Shown here: in pieces, positions 1 through 11,747 of the stretch
Position numbering within the stretch: position 1 is the stretch's first letter
Layout: every line of letters starts with the position of its first letter
Translations under genes and position numbers: made by a program
Notes under the pieces: generated by a model
Seen by the model: only the letters and a program-made list of their open reading frames with translations
Database searches by the model: none
Told to the model about the DNA's origin: nothing
Assembly: GCA_026008535.1 (NCBI GenBank)
Contig: BRKX01000009.1
Coordinates: 44,017,001-44,081,000 of the forward strand
DNA from: Perilla frutescens
Taxonomy: Eukaryota > Streptophyta > Magnoliopsida > Lamiales > Lamiaceae
Length of the DNA stretch: 64,000 bases
Direction: 5' to 3'

Positions 1-981
1 TTCATTAAGAGCTTCAAATGGCTACATGCAATAAAATGCCACCGGTGATTTCGAAACAATCACCAATCATAACGGTCAAAATTCACTCATCTATTTAAAG
101 AGGGTGAAATCAATTTTGACCAAGACTTTCACCAATCTAACTTTACTATTTTACAGAACGAGCTTCTTCTGTTTCCTGCCCACAGCTCAAAGCTTAATAC
201 TCTCAAAGTGCGAAAAGTCTTAACTAAGAAGGCCTGCTTCAAGTTCAAAGCAAGCTGCTAAGCTGACGCAGAATTCCAGCAAGAGCAAAATTTCTCAATT
301 CAGTCCCTCAAAGATCAACCACTCAGCTCAAGCTAAAGGAGCATTACATGTTGATAACAGATTCAAGACTTCCTTCTTGAAGAACGAGCGAGATCTAAAA
401 TCGTGTAAAGACGGACAATAGCACCTAAAGTCTCAGCGAGCAGTTGGACCGGTATGTGTAAGCTATTGACCCAGAAACCGGCTGAGGAGGAGCGTGTACC
501 GACGGGTCTGTTATTCCGGGACAGCAATAGTTAGAAAGGAGGCCGCGCTCGGGTTGAAGGGCACTATTTTCAGGTCCAATATGAATTCTTCACTGTGTAA
601 TTGTAATAAAGAAACTTTACAATTGCATAGTGGATTGCCCTTCTACGGAAGGAAGAGAGGACATAGAAGCAGGAAGCTTTGAACCTCTATAAAGTCATGT
701 GTGTACTGTTCTTACTGCTTTCAGCTTTGCATGTTCTTAAACTGCACACATCCACACACACAGACTGTACTGACAAGCTTTAGCCACATCTTTAAGCTAT
801 CAGTTGTAAAATGATCAGGTCACCAGCTAAGCTTCAGTCAGTTCTCTCAACTGATCAGTAAGCACATATAGAATATCAAAAGCGAGTCAGGGCCCTATCT
901 ATTCCGCATCTGTTCAAAGTTTTTGAAGTCAGTTTATTCACCCCCTCTCTAAACTTATATAGACTCGCACCGGGACCAACA
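1..981 (+). repeat. R1 5' LTR, 3' portion
   Basis: Position 1 aligns with about 20653 in the 3' LTR copy, so roughly the first 760 bases of this LTR lie outside the window. It ends in accaaca directly before the primer binding site. The two LTR copies differ at many sites (about one base in ten over the first 115 bases, counted by eye), so the insertion is not recent. An AATAAA polyadenylation-type signal lies at 605-610. Confidence 0.9.
686..695 (+). promoter_or_regulatory. Candidate TATA box in R1 5' LTR
   Basis: CTCTATAAAG is present in both R1 LTRs (686-695; TATAAA at 21342-21347) and as CCTCTATAAA in the R2 LTRs on the minus strand. Conservation between diverged LTRs supports a core-promoter role. 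A second TATA-like TATTTAAAG near position 90 is an alternative, and its placement before the AATAAA would fit a U3-R order better. Confidence 0.5.
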
Positions 982-983
982 AG

Positions 984-995
984 TGGTATCAGAGC
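984..995 (+). other. R1 primer binding site, initiator Met-tRNA
   Basis: TGGTATCAGAGC, two bases after the LTR end, is the standard plant copia primer site complementary to the 3' end of initiator methionine tRNA. It fixes the LTR/interior boundary and the element's orientation. Confidence 0.95.
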
Positions 996-1070
996 GGTTG
1001 ATTCTAAGGATCTGCCATTTCTGCAGATCATTTGAATCAGATCTGGTTATCTGTGCTAACCGTTCAAGCT

Positions 1071-3584
1071 ATGGGAAACCATAAGCTACCTCTCTTTTCA
1101 GTTGAGAACTATGACAATTGGAGCAGGAGGATGAAAGCTCATCTGTGCTCCATCCATGACAATATATGGGAGGTGATTGAAGATGGTCCAATCATCATAA
1201 TGATGGACAACGTAGCCCACATCATGGATGTCAACAAACTGACTAGGATCCCAAAGCCAACTCATCTTCTCACGAGTGAAGAGAAGAAGTTGAAAAATCT
1301 AGAGTTTGTCGCTCAAGCAGCACCTTTTCGAACTCTAGATGAGGATCGCATGAAAGACATAAAAAACTGCAGAACAGCGAAGGAGATTTAGGATCTCCTT
1401 GCAGATCTATGCAAAGAGTCCGAGGCTATCAAAGAAAACAAGCTCCAGCTGACAATTGACAAATATGAGTCTTTCAAAATGCAGTCGGAGGAAAGCATCT
1501 CGAGCCTAGAAATAAGATTTTTTGGCATCATAAACGAGATGAACAATCTGGGAAGAAACTATCCCAACAACGAGATGAACTCAAAAGTTCTTGACAATCT
1601 CACTGATGAATGAGATATGAAAGTAATTGCTACTAAAGAGTTGAGAGACTTGAATAGCATTACTCCCAGAGAGTTATTTGGATCTCTTAAAGCTCATGAG
1701 TACAGCCTGAACCGAAAGAGATAAGCATCCACTTCCTCTTCTCATAATGCTTCTTTGTATGCTGAAAGAAATCGGTTTAGAGAAGCCCGCGGAAAAAACA
1801 ACTTTTGACCAAGAGGCTCACCTGTCAGAGAGAACCCAGGGGGATCGGTGACTAATCGAAGAAGAGAGTCAGCCGATAAAAAGGAGATCCTGACTGAGGA
1901 TTTAAATGAGAAAATCCAGTCAATGATAAGATTGCTGGAGAAGCTGAGAAAAGTTAAAGATCAACAATCAGCTCAACCCCAAGCTGATGAAGCTGCTAAA
2001 GGTGAAAGAAACCTGCAACTAGCTGATGGTCCAGCTGAACAGTTCAGAATGGTAAACAGGAACATAGAACAATGTTTCCACTGCCATAAGCAAGGATACT
2101 AAAAATATGAGTGTCCAGAGCTTCCTGAAGACAAAAAGGCCAAAGTGAGGAGAAGCTTCTTCAAAATGAAAGTAATGATCGCAAACTCTGAGAATGCCAT
2201 GCTTGACGATTCAGACTACCCATCTAGACTCAACTCAGATGGCTATAGCTCCGATAATGAAGCTCTACTATGCCTCATGGCCAATAATGATGAAGAGGTT
2301 AGTTAATCTGACTTAATAACCTCATTCTATCATATACATGAAGCTTCGATCTCTAGGAATAAACTAGATGAACAATTAAGAATCCTAGAAGATCAATTAG
2401 CTTATGTATCAAATATGCATATTGAACTGAAGGGTGAAAATGATGAGCTAAAAAGCAGAGTTGATGAGCTAAGTGATGAAAATGAAAGACTGAAAGGTCT
2501 TGATGCTCAGTCAACAGAAATGGATCAGCTGAAGCTAAGAAATGCTAAACTAGAAGCTGAGAATGAGCAACTCGAGCAAGAAATTCTTGAAAAAAAGAAA
2601 TTATCCCTCAAGTTCAAGAAGGGATCCCAGACACTTGATGAAATCTTGAGTCATCAGAGAACTGAATATGGGAGCCCAGGGCTGGGATATAGTAAGTACA
2701 CTGCCGTAGAGAAGCGTAAGGCAGTTGTACAGAGCTGTGAATCTGGAATCCTGAGAGGATTCACAAGACCAGCTCAGTCCCCCCCAGTTGAGGAGTCAAA
2801 AGACAAGGGCATCTTGGAAACTCCTCAAGCTCAGCCCAAAGATCAGACTGATCAGTCGAGAAGGGTAACTCGAAGACAGTCGGTCTTTCAAAGGCTTGGT
2901 GCTCAGTCAAAGCCACCAGTTTAACACCGATTAGCTCAGCAATCCAGATCTATTGCTCGACCAAAATTCAAAGCTGATCAAAGGCCAAATCGTCAGAGGC
3001 CTCCATTCCATTCCAGGTCATCAGTTCAATCAAGACCTGAAGTTCACCTAAGGCCAGTCGTTCAAACAAGAGCATCAACTCAAAATAGGCCATCAGTTCA
3101 ACGATCTGGAAACTTCTCCAACACATTTCAACCTAGGAGTTCCTCAAACCCCAATGGAAATGTACACACAAGATTGTATTATGCAAAACAACATAATCCA
3201 ATCTCTCTAAAGGAGTTCAGTCCAAGTAACCTTGCAACCCAGTACAATAAGTTTTTAAACTCAAAGGATGAATTAAGATTCAATCCCAGTTACAACTGGT
3301 TTGCAAATTGGCTATACCACAAAGGCAAAAAAGCTCAGAGTCAAACGGTCAGACGAAATTGGCCAAGACAGAGAGCATCAAGGTTACAAGATGAGAGGAT
3401 ATTAATTGAAGTCTTCTATCATGAATCTCATCGGAGGTACAGATCACAACACTCAACTCTCAGTCGAAGAGTTACAAGAAGTCCAATACATATCCAGAGA
3501 TCTAATTCAGAAGGATCTCTTGGAAAAGAAAAGCCAAAAGTGTGGCGTATGTGGATTCCCAAACACATGATTAACCTCTCATGA
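1071..3584 (+). pseudogene. gag: R1 gag (capsid/nucleocapsid), broken by stops
   Basis: One reading frame runs through the whole region with in-frame stops (first at 1389, then 1611, about 1720, 1806, 2099, 2304 and 2922). The start at 1071 (MGNHKLPL) is chosen because R2 has the same start context. The N-terminal part is a UBN2/DUF4219-like copia gag (ENYDNWSRRM...). A Lys/Glu-rich segment follows, then a CCHC zinc knuckle near 2073-2114 (CFHCHKQG...YEC) whose His is Tyr and whose next codon is a stop; R2 retains the His. After it come a coiled-coil Leu/Glu-rich stretch (2415-2620) and a Gln/Ser/Pro/Arg-rich tail. Frame conservation with point stops suggests nonsense decay rather than indels. 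Confidence 0.9.
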
Positions 3585-3610
3585 CCCGATATCATGCGGG
3601 TACCTAAAAC

Positions 3611-4067
3611 ATGACTTTTGCTTTGCAGGGAAAGAGCATCCTATCTACGAAAAAGGTCAAAGATACTTGGTATCTGGATAGCGGGTGCTCAAAACACATA
3701 ACCGGAGACAAGAATGATCTTGACGGTTATAAAGAGGTTAAGGGACCACTAGTCACTTTTGGAGACAACTCAAAGAGCCGAACCATTGGACAAGGGTTCG
3801 TGGTCAAAGGAAAAGTTGTCGTGAATGGCGTGTAACATGTGGAAGGACTAAAGTACAAACTGCTGAGCATCAGTCAGTTTTGTGACAATAGGTACTCAGT
3901 TGACTTCAGCAATAGCTCATGTGACATCAGAGACAAGTCAACTGGAGCCATACTTCTGACTAGAGTAAGAAAAGGTAACATGTATGTAGTTTACTGGTCA
4001 ACCGGCTATTCAGAAGCTTGCTTTCTCTCCAAAGGATCAACTGAAGCAAGCTGGCTGTGGCATCGAT
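3611..4067 (+). pseudogene. pol: R1 protease and GAG-pre-integrase, cut by hAT insertion
   Basis: The aspartic protease signature WYLDSGCSKHITGD (catalytic D-S-G) is near 3668-3709, followed by the copia pre-integrase segment (LLSISQFCD, then LWHR at about 4050-4064). The frame is shifted relative to gag and a stop lies at 3833-3835. Translation would stop inside the hAT element inserted just after LWHR, in the integrase HHCC zinc-binding region. The integrase resumes at 8128. Confidence 0.88.
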
Positions 4068-4223
4068 TAGAGGTGCCCACACTTAACCGTGATTTTCGGT
4101 CCGTTCCGGTTTGTACGGACGGTTACAGTTTGTAAACCGTAACCGTCAACCGTAAAATGAAGGTTCGGTTCCGGTTTGGGGTGGTAGTTTTGCACAAACT
4201 GCCGGTTTCGACAGTTAACCAGC

Positions 4224-4291
<68 letters not shown>

Positions 4292-4460
4292 AACGGTCGA
4301 GATCACGATCCGCGTGATCTCGATCAACAGCTAGGAACGCACGAAGGCGGATCGATGATGTGGAACCGCCGGTTTTGGAGCCCAAACCTACGGTTTGGCC
4401 GAAAACCAGCAGTTTGGACTCCAAAGCTGGCGGTTCCGGCCGTTGGTTTTCAAAAAATTT
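4068..4460 (+). repeat. hAT 5' subterminal repeat region
   Basis: Repeated short words such as aaccgt, ccggtt and ggcggtt appear on both strands within the first 400 bases, interrupted by a (TA)n tract. The 3' subterminal region has the same words. Clusters like this are the usual transposase binding sites in hAT elements (family knowledge). Confidence 0.7.
4229..4288. repeat. (TA)n microsatellite
   Basis: An uninterrupted TA dinucleotide tract of about 60 bases within the hAT 5' subterminal region. Short ORFs reading Tyr-Ile repeats on either strand are artefacts of it. Confidence 0.95.
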
Positions 4461-4737
4461 AAAATTTTCCCCCCCACTCTCCAATTTTCACCTATAAATA
4501 CCCCATCTCCTCCACTATTTTCACTCACACCAAACTCTCAATCTCTCTCTCTATGCTCTAATTCTCTCTATTCTAGCAATATCATTTTCTTATTCAAGTT
4601 TTCTTACAAGTTATAATCTTATAAAGTTACTCTTTCCACTCTCAATCCTCAATCTCAAGTTATCAAATCTCAACTTTCTCAACTCTCATAATCTCGATTT
4701 CTTTATTTCTACTCATTTTCTACCATCCCTAATCATC

Positions 4738-7201
4738 ATGTCTAGCCGAGGTAGCCGAGCCGATAAGGGTAAAGGTAAAGCTATTGTTGATAGTTCCGAA
4801 GCTCCACGTCGTTGTCGTACTCATTTTGAAGTACATATTTTTGATGATGCTAATACGACGTTGCCTCAATTTCAACAACAACAACCTGAAGAATATGTGA
4901 ATCCCTATGGCAGAGCTGATAGCGGTTTCTACAACGATCCAAGTGGTGGCGGTTTCTACCATGATCCAAGTGGTAGCGGTTTTTTACAACAATCCTACTA
5001 CTCAAATGGAAGTTGACGAAGAAGTGGCAAGATGGATCCAGTTTGAAGAATTACAACGATCTCAAAAATCTCATGCTTTCAGCGGAAATCCATCCATTGA
5101 TCTCGACACGGAGGAGGCGGATGCCGTTCCAACAAGAAATACGGCACTGAAATCCACTCTCTTCACTATTCATTTCCGAAAGGTGGCAAGGAAGAATGGA
5201 CCGGGTGTGTTTGATTTGTATTGCAACTATTGTCCGAAGCAATACAAATTTCACACCGGAGGAGGCTATGGGACGTACTGATCACACATCACCAACAATC
5301 ATCAAGTCGAACTTGGGCGTGCTCAAGCTCAATCGCAACTCAACTTCCAACCGGTAAGCAGTCAAAATATCAAAAGCCAAGGTGAAGGTACACCGTACTC
5401 ATCTCAACTCTTTAGGTTTGACCTTCTAGTTACTAGGGAACAAATGTGTTATTTTATTTGTGAAGAATTTTTAGCACTTTAGTTTGCCGATAGCATGAAT
5501 TTTGAACATCGTATGAAAGCTGCTTATAATCCTGGTGCTCAAAGAATACCTAGAATGACTATGACTGGGACCCTTAAAAGATTTCATATAAGATATAAGT
5601 CGAAATTGAAAAGTATTGTTAGTAAAATTCCTTATAGGGTTGCCATTTGTTCTGATATTTGGTCTGATAAATTTATCCGTCGTCATTATATTGTTGTTGC
5701 ATTGCATTGGATTGATTATTCATGGAATTTAAATAAACGTTTAATTGCTTTTCATAGTTTTAAGTGTCAACATAGTGCTGCTAATATTGCTAAGGCTATT
5801 ATTAAAATTTGCAATCAATTTAAAATTGCTTGATAAAATTTTTTCTATTGGTTTTGAAAATGCGAGTGCTAATACGGCTAGTATTAGAGAATTAATTCAA
5901 GCATGTAATCCAACCTTGCATGGTAAATATTTTCATACTCGATGTATTGCTCATATTTTGAATTTATGTGTTCAAGATGGACTTAGAATATTAAATAACT
6001 CAATTCAACCTATTCATGATGCTGTTGATTATATTCATGGCAGAGTTAGAGTTAGACTTAGGTGGGAAAAATTCTATAGGGAAGCTGGTGTGCATCCTAA
6101 AATTTTTAACTTAGATGTGCCTAATAGGTGGAACTCTACTTATGAAATGCTTTCTGCAACTTTGAAATATCATGAATTATTATGTTCTTTTTTTGCTACG
6201 CATATTGAATCATTTATTTTATTATCTTCATATTGGGATGATTGTATTGAATTAATGGAGCTTTTACAAGTTTTTCAATATGCAATAAAAGATTTATCCA
6301 GTGTGTATTACCCTACTGTTTGCAAATGCATGTATCATTGTTGTTCAATTGCTGCAAAATTTAATGCTTGTAGTCATAAACCCGATTTGCAAGAGATGAT
6401 TCTAGCCATGGTAAAAAATGGCTTAAATATTTTGATCATGTGCCTAATATTTTTTTGGTTACAAAAATATTGGAACCTACTTTTAAACTTAGTGCTACTA
6501 ACGATATGATTGACATGTATTACAAGTTTTTGTCTACTATGAGTTTTACAGGTTCCGATCTCGATATATATGCGCCACCTGCTGAAGAAATTAAAATAGA
6601 AATTTATGAGTCTATACATTCACTTTATAGAGAATATGAGTTAAAATATAGTGATAGTATAACTCGTCCAACGAGTCATTCTTCAAGTTCTAGTAGTTCT
6701 TTTTCGTTAGGATTAAATACTTCATCTTCACGTGGTAGTGCTTTACAAGAATTCCAAAATTTTTTCCAAAGTAGAGGAAATACTAGGTATAGTCAAAATG
6801 AATTAGATATGTATTTACCAGACCCTATTGTTCCCCCCGATGATGAAAATACAGGTCCCAATAATTTTGATGTTCTCAAGTGGTGGTCCCGAAATCAAGA
6901 GCGGTATCCTTTACTTGCAATTATGGCAAGGGAGATTTTTGGAGTCCCGATATCAACGGTTGCGGTCGAGCAAGTTTTCAGTGAATCCGGTTACATGTTG
7001 GACGGACGAAGATCAAATTTGACACCGGATCACCTCGAAGCTCAAATGATGTTGAAGGACGAGTCCAAAGCTAACCTAAGAGAGCAAGAGAACCGCTGGG
7101 ACGAATTGATGGATGGCCCGCTCATTGAAGTTGGCTCGGAGAGTGAAGCCGAAGGAGGGAGCCAAACCGGAGATGATTGGGACGACGACTTCGAATTCTA
7201 G
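4738..7201 (+). pseudogene. hAT transposase, frameshifted
   Basis: The start at 4738 (MSSRGSRADKGKGK) follows a TA-poor leader. In order: a Ser/Gly/Gln-rich N-terminus; a BED-type zinc finger (FDLYCNYCPKQY, about 5210-5310); an RNase H-like core with CSDIWSD and the HTRCIAHILNLCVQDGL segment (about 5650-5990); a DVPNRWNSTYEML segment (about 6110-6160); and the C-terminal hAT dimerisation domain (YPLLAIMAREIFGVPIS, VEQVFSESG, 6900-7050). It ends with an acidic tail. The frame changes after the N-terminus, again near 5830 and near 6440-6500, and stops lie at 5279 and about 5480, so no full protein is made. The protein would cut and join the 4068-8119 ends. Confidence 0.92.
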
Positions 7202-7398
7202 ACTCGCCAAGGAAAAAAGGTAAAATGAACTACTAGGGCTTTGATTCCAAGATAAGGGATACGTAGGCAGCTTCATATGAAATACAAGCCCAAATTTCAA
7301 TTATTTCTTTTTCCCCCCTAATTCCTAAATTCTAAATTAGCTCAAATTGTTAAATGTTAATTCTAATTTGTAAATTGTAATTTAGTGTTAAATTGTAA

Positions 7399-7690
7399 GT
7401 TTGTAACTTGTAATTTGTAATTTGTAAATTTGTAAATTGTAATTTCATATTTTCATAGTTTCATTAATTTACAATTTGTAACTTGTAATTTGTAATTTGT
7501 AAATTTGTAAATTTTAATTTAATATTTTCATAGTTTGATTAATTTACAATGTAACTTGTAATTTGTAATTTGTAAATTGTAATTTCATATTTTCATAGTT
7601 TGATTAATTTACAATTTGTAACTTGTTATTTGTAATTTGTAAATTTGTAAATTGTAATTTCATATTTTCATAGTTTGATTAATTTACAAT
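7399..7690. repeat. 75-bp tandem repeat in hAT 3' region
   Basis: Four consecutive copies of an AT-rich unit built from gtaatttgtaa words and tcatagtttgattaattt; period about 75 bases, with the third copy about 10 bases shorter. It lies between the transposase stop and the 3' subterminal repeats. Confidence 0.85.
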
Positions 7691-7914
7691 TTGTAATTTG
7701 ATAAATTAAATTGTATTCTCATTTCTCAATATTCTTGTAACTTGTAAGTTATAACTTGTAAATTGTAAGATATAAATTATAAAGTTATATAATAATATCA
7801 AAATTCAAATAAACTTGTGTTTTATCATACTTCTTAGTTTTTAACTTATAAATTAGTAATTTAATCGATTTAGTACTTAGTAGTAGTTCATCCAATTGTC
7901 AAGTCAAGTTCGAA

Positions 7915-8119
7915 AAAAAAAAACCGGAAACCGGCGGTTAACCGGATAACCGCCGGTAACTGGCGAAAACCGCCGTTGCTCAAAACCGGCGGTTCTGATT
8001 ATAAAACCGAAACCGGCAACCGTGGGAGCATGGTGTGGTTCTAGTTCCGGCCATCCGGAACTGTGTAACCGCCGGTTACAAACCGAAACCGGTCGGAACC
8101 GGAACCATGGGCACCTCTA
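7915..8119 (+). repeat. hAT 3' subterminal repeat region
   Basis: Dense ACCGGCGGTT / AACCGCCGGT words in both orientations, matching the 5' subterminal region, end in the inverted terminus CCATGGGCACCTCTA. Confidence 0.75.
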
Positions 8120-8127
8120 GCATCGAT

Positions 8128-9522
8128 GACTGAATCATCTCAACTTCAAAACTATCAACTACCTGGCCAAGAAGGAGCTATTTGATGGCCTTCCCAAGGA
8201 GATCTACAAGAAAACCGGTGTCTACGGACCATGCTAGAAATAGAAGCAGGTGAAGTCGTCATTCAAAAACAAAAGTCATCCTCAAAGAACAACTGACATT
8301 CTTCAATTGCTTCACATGGACCTGTTTGGACCTGTGAAACCACCAACCCCCAGAGGCAAAAAGTTTACACTTGTAGTAGTAGATGACTACTCAAGGTATA
8401 CCCTGGGTGGAGTTCCTGAGAAATAAGGATGAGAGTTTTGAGAAACTATCAACATTGATCAGAAGATTGCAGACTGAGAAAGGGAAATCAGTTCAAAGGA
8501 TAAGATCCGACAATAGAACTGAATTTGTCAATCAGCAAATGATCAAGTTCCTGAGTGAACTGGGAATCACTCATGAACACTCTGCTGCAAGAACTCCTTA
8601 ACAAAATGGTGTAGCTGAAAGGAGGAATCGTACGCTAAATGAGGCAGCTAGAGCAATGGTAGCAGATGCCAACATAGCCGAATGCTATTGGGAAGAGGTA
8701 GTTAACATAGCCTGCCACACATAAAACAGAAGTGCCATAGTCATCACCCATGACAAAACGCCCTACGAGCCGTTTAAGGGTCGTAAGCCTTCTATCTCTT
8801 ACTTTAAGATATTTGGCTGCAAATGTTATATCCACAACAATGGCAAATCCCAGCTGAAAGCTTTCAGTGCCAAAGCTAATGAGAGAATCTTTCTCGGCTA
8901 TAATATCTCTCATTCTAAAGCTTACAGAGTGTTCAACAAAAAAACACTAGTTGTGGAAGTAACATGTAATGTGGTATTTGATGAGCTTGCTGATGAGTAC
9001 AGAAATAAGAAGGAGAACTGTACATCAGAGCAAGCATTGTCTAGTGAAAGCCTGCTGGACTATGTTGATCACATTGTTCCAGAGCAGTTTGAAGCCTCAC
9101 AAGAAGATGGCATTGAAACTGATTCTAGACCAGTTGGAGATAACTTGATCAATGAGGACACAAATTGTGGTGAAACCTCAAACCCCATAACTGAAATAGG
9201 GGGAAGAATCAGTGAAAATGAAGAACAAGCCGAAGCCGATATAGCAGCTGATAGACCAGCCGAAGAATCAGCTGAAAGAGCAGTCAAAGGATCTGTTGAT
9301 GGAGCAACTGATGAACCAGTTGAAGGCACAACAGAGGTAACCATTCCCAAATGGCTCCGAAGCCATCCAATCGACAAAATTGTTGGGGATCCAAGAAGCA
9401 GAGTTCAGATTAGAAGGTCAATGGAGCATGCACTCTTCACATGCTTCATCTCACAAATGGAACCAACTAACGTCAAAGAAGCGATTGAAGACTCAGACTG
9501 GATTATTGCAATGCAAGAATAG
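8128..9522 (+). pseudogene. pol: R1 integrase, 3' part after hAT insertion
   Basis: It begins in the zinc-binding region (LNHLNF) and continues to the core: HMDLFGPVKP (first Asp, about 8315), VVVDDYSR (second Asp, about 8380) and IRSDNRTEF (glutamate segment, about 8500). Then come QNGVAERRNRTL, the GCKCYIHNN/FLGYN segment and a long Glu/Ala-rich linker (9000-9350) before RT. It integrates the cDNA. One frame runs from about 8383 to 9522 with stops at 8599-8601 and about 8722. Frameshifts and stops also interrupt 8128-8400. Confidence 0.9.
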
Positions 9523-10470
9523 CTGAACTAGTTCACAAGAAATGATGTGTGGTTTCTTGTTGATAGGCCAAAAACTCAAAAAGTCATTAGGACTAAATGG
9601 GTTTTTCACAAAAAACTGGATGAACAAGGCATGATCACAAGGAACAAAGCCAGACTGGTACCAAAGGTTACTCACAAAGTGAAGGGATCGACTTTGATGA
9701 GACATTCGCACTAGTTGCAAGATTGGAGGCCATCAGATTGTTCCTCACTTATGCAGCTCACAATAATTTCACGGTGTATCAAATGGACGTGAAAAGTACA
9801 TTTTTGCAAGGAATGCTCAAGGAGGATGTATATGTCGTGCAACCTCCAGGCTTCGAAATCAGAGATCAAGTCTACAAGCTGAAGAAAGCTCTATATGGCC
9901 TGAAGCAGGTGCCAAGAGCTTGGTATGAAACCCTCACGAAGTTCTTACTAAAGAATAGGTTTTAGAAAGGAGTCATCGATCGTACTCTATTTAGAATAGA
10001 ATGATTAACTGAGATCTTGATTGTTCAAATTTATGTGGATGACATAAGTTTTGGATCCAAGAGCAAAGATCTCTGCACTTGAAAGTGAATTTGAGATGAG
10101 CATGATGGGAGAAATGATATTCTTTCTAGGACTACAAGTGAAGTAGCTTGAAGATGGAATCTTCATCAGCAAAGCCAAATATACCAAGGATCTTGTCAAG
10201 AAGTTTGGAACCGACAAGGGAAAATCTCTCAAAATTCCAATGAATACATCAGTGCAACTGACTCTCGATGAGGAAGGAGAATCAGTCAGCCAGACGCACT
10301 ATAGAGGAATCATTGGATCCCTTCTCTACCTGACTGCTAGCCGACCAGACATCTCTTACTCAGTCAGACTATGTGCAAGGTTCCAAGCCAACCCGAAGAA
10401 AAGTCATCTCGAAGCTGCAAAGAGGATCATGAAGTACCTCAAGGGAACCATAAATCTTAGGTTATGATAT
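9523..10470 (+). pseudogene. pol: R1 reverse transcriptase (RVT_2)
   Basis: Copia RT motifs are read in order: VFHKKLDEQGMITRNKARLV (about 9600), QMDVKSTFLQG with the first catalytic Asp (about 9780), VYKLKKALYGLKQVPRAWYE (about 9870), then QIYVDDISFG with the YVDD catalytic box at 10032-10043. The GIIGSLLYLTASRPDI segment follows at about 10306. At least three frame changes and several stops break it. The wording around YVDD and the following EFEMSMMGE segment resembles SIRE/Maximus RTs. Confidence 0.92.
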
Positions 10471-10980
10471 CCCAGAGATGATAGCTTGAGTCTAACTGGT
10501 TACTCAGACTCAGACTTTGGAGGATGCAAGATCGATAAAAAAAGCACCAGTGGAACATGTCAGTTTCTTGGGAAGAAACTGATATCTTGGTTTAGCAAGA
10601 AGTAGCACTCAGTTGCCACGTCAACAACTCAAGCCGAGTATGTAGCTGCTGGAAGCTGTTGTGCTCAAATCTTATGGATGAAGCAACAGCTCAAGGATTA
10701 CAAGGTGAAGACTGAAGAAGTGCCAATCTACTGTGATAACAATAGTGCTATTGCAATATCTCAAAATCCAGTATTGCATTTAAGGACGAAGCACATTGAT
10801 ATCAGACACCATTTCATCAGAGATCATATCAAGAAGAAAGTCATATGTATCAAATATGTCAATACGGAGAAGCAGATAGTCGATATCTTTACCAAGCCAT
10901 TGCCAGAAGTTAGATTTGTTGAGCTATGCATCCAACTGGGATTGCTCGAACTAGCTTCAAAAGAGGACGACGATCATTGA
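10471..10980 (+). pseudogene. pol: R1 RNase H and pol C-terminus
   Basis: The RNase H core begins at GYSDSDFGGCKIDKKSTSG (about 10500) and continues with STTQAEYVAA (about 10622) and YCDNNSAIAI. The copia end segment is RTKHIDIRHHFIRD (about 10785), then DIFTKPLPE. It degrades the RNA strand of the hybrid. The final 303 bases (10678-10980) are open; a stop (about 10604) and a frame change lie before them. Confidence 0.93.
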
Positions 10981-11747
10981 AAAGAAAGAGTAAAAATGAG
11001 CACTCCAGCTGATGATGAGAACTGACCCAAGAGGACATCAATCAACTAAGCTCTGGAGCTTAAACTGATAAGCCCACATCAGTTCTAAAAGAATGGCCAA
11101 GGCAGCAAGGAAGCTAATGAATGAAAATGAGAAAACTGATTGCAGAAGGCATCAGTTCTCAACCAGTCACATTCAACTAATGAGAGCAGTTAAATTCAAA
11201 ATTGAATGAAGAAAACAAAGCTTCAGCTGAAGGAAGAAGCTGCCAAGCTTAGGCGGAACAAAGCTGAAAAGGATAGCTTAAGCTGACAAGGAATCAAAGC
11301 TAAGGAGACTCCAGCTAGAACTAATCACTCCAAGCTAAGAAGATCATCAGTGGAAAAGGTAACTGATGACTCAGCCGCTAAATGCCATGTGGAGACTGAA
11401 GAAAAGCCAATATCAGATAAGTTCAAAATTGAATTTATTACTGAACGGTAATATGACGTGTCCTCTTAATGTTAACGTTGGACCCACTATCTCTCCTTAT
11501 TAATCTCAATGGATAAATCTGGAATTAAAATCTACGGATTAATCGGAACCGTTCAATTTTGACTTATGATCGAATTCTTTTTTACCGTTGGATTCACCGA
11601 TCACTTGAGTCTATAAATAAGTTAGCCGTTTTTCTCAAATCCCTCATATAGCTGACCAAAGAACTCAAGAATTTAGTCTCTCAAAATTCATCCAAAATCC
11701 CTTCCTTATCTCAAACCTTTCAAATTCTTTCAAGTTATCATCCTCAA
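10981..11747 (+). other. R1 spacer between pol and accessory ORF A
   Basis: No ORF of note. It is rich in agctga, aactgat and cagtt words, like the R1 LTR. It contains the TATA box at 11612 and, after it, a C/T-rich leader to the ATG at 11748. Confidence 0.7.
11612..11619 (+). promoter_or_regulatory. Candidate internal promoter of accessory ORF A (TATA box)
   Basis: TATAAATA lies 136 bases before the ATG of ORF A. The interval is pyrimidine-rich (ctctcaaaattcatcc, cttccttatctc), as in plant 5' leaders. A start about 30 bases downstream would give a leader of about 100 nt. Function is inferred from motif and spacing only. Confidence 0.45.

Larger units (their letters stand above)
4068..8119 (+). 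mobile_element. hAT DNA transposon nested in R1 integrase
   Basis: The perfect 8-bp TSD GCATCGAT occurs at 4060-4067 and 8120-8127. Terminal inverted repeats share TAGAGGTGCCCA. Length is 4052 bp, typical for an autonomous hAT. It carries a broken transposase, GC-rich subterminal repeats at both ends and an AT-rich tandem block. Removing the element plus one TSD copy reconnects the R1 integrase, which shows it inserted after R1. Confidence 0.96.

Noticed and set aside
4067..4462. ORFs on both strands reading long Tyr-Ile repeats
   Set aside because: They are translations of the (TA)n tract at 4229-4288.
9069..9377. Minus-strand Ser-rich ORF in R1
   Set aside because: Shadow of the Glu/Ala-rich integrase-RT linker in the correct frame.
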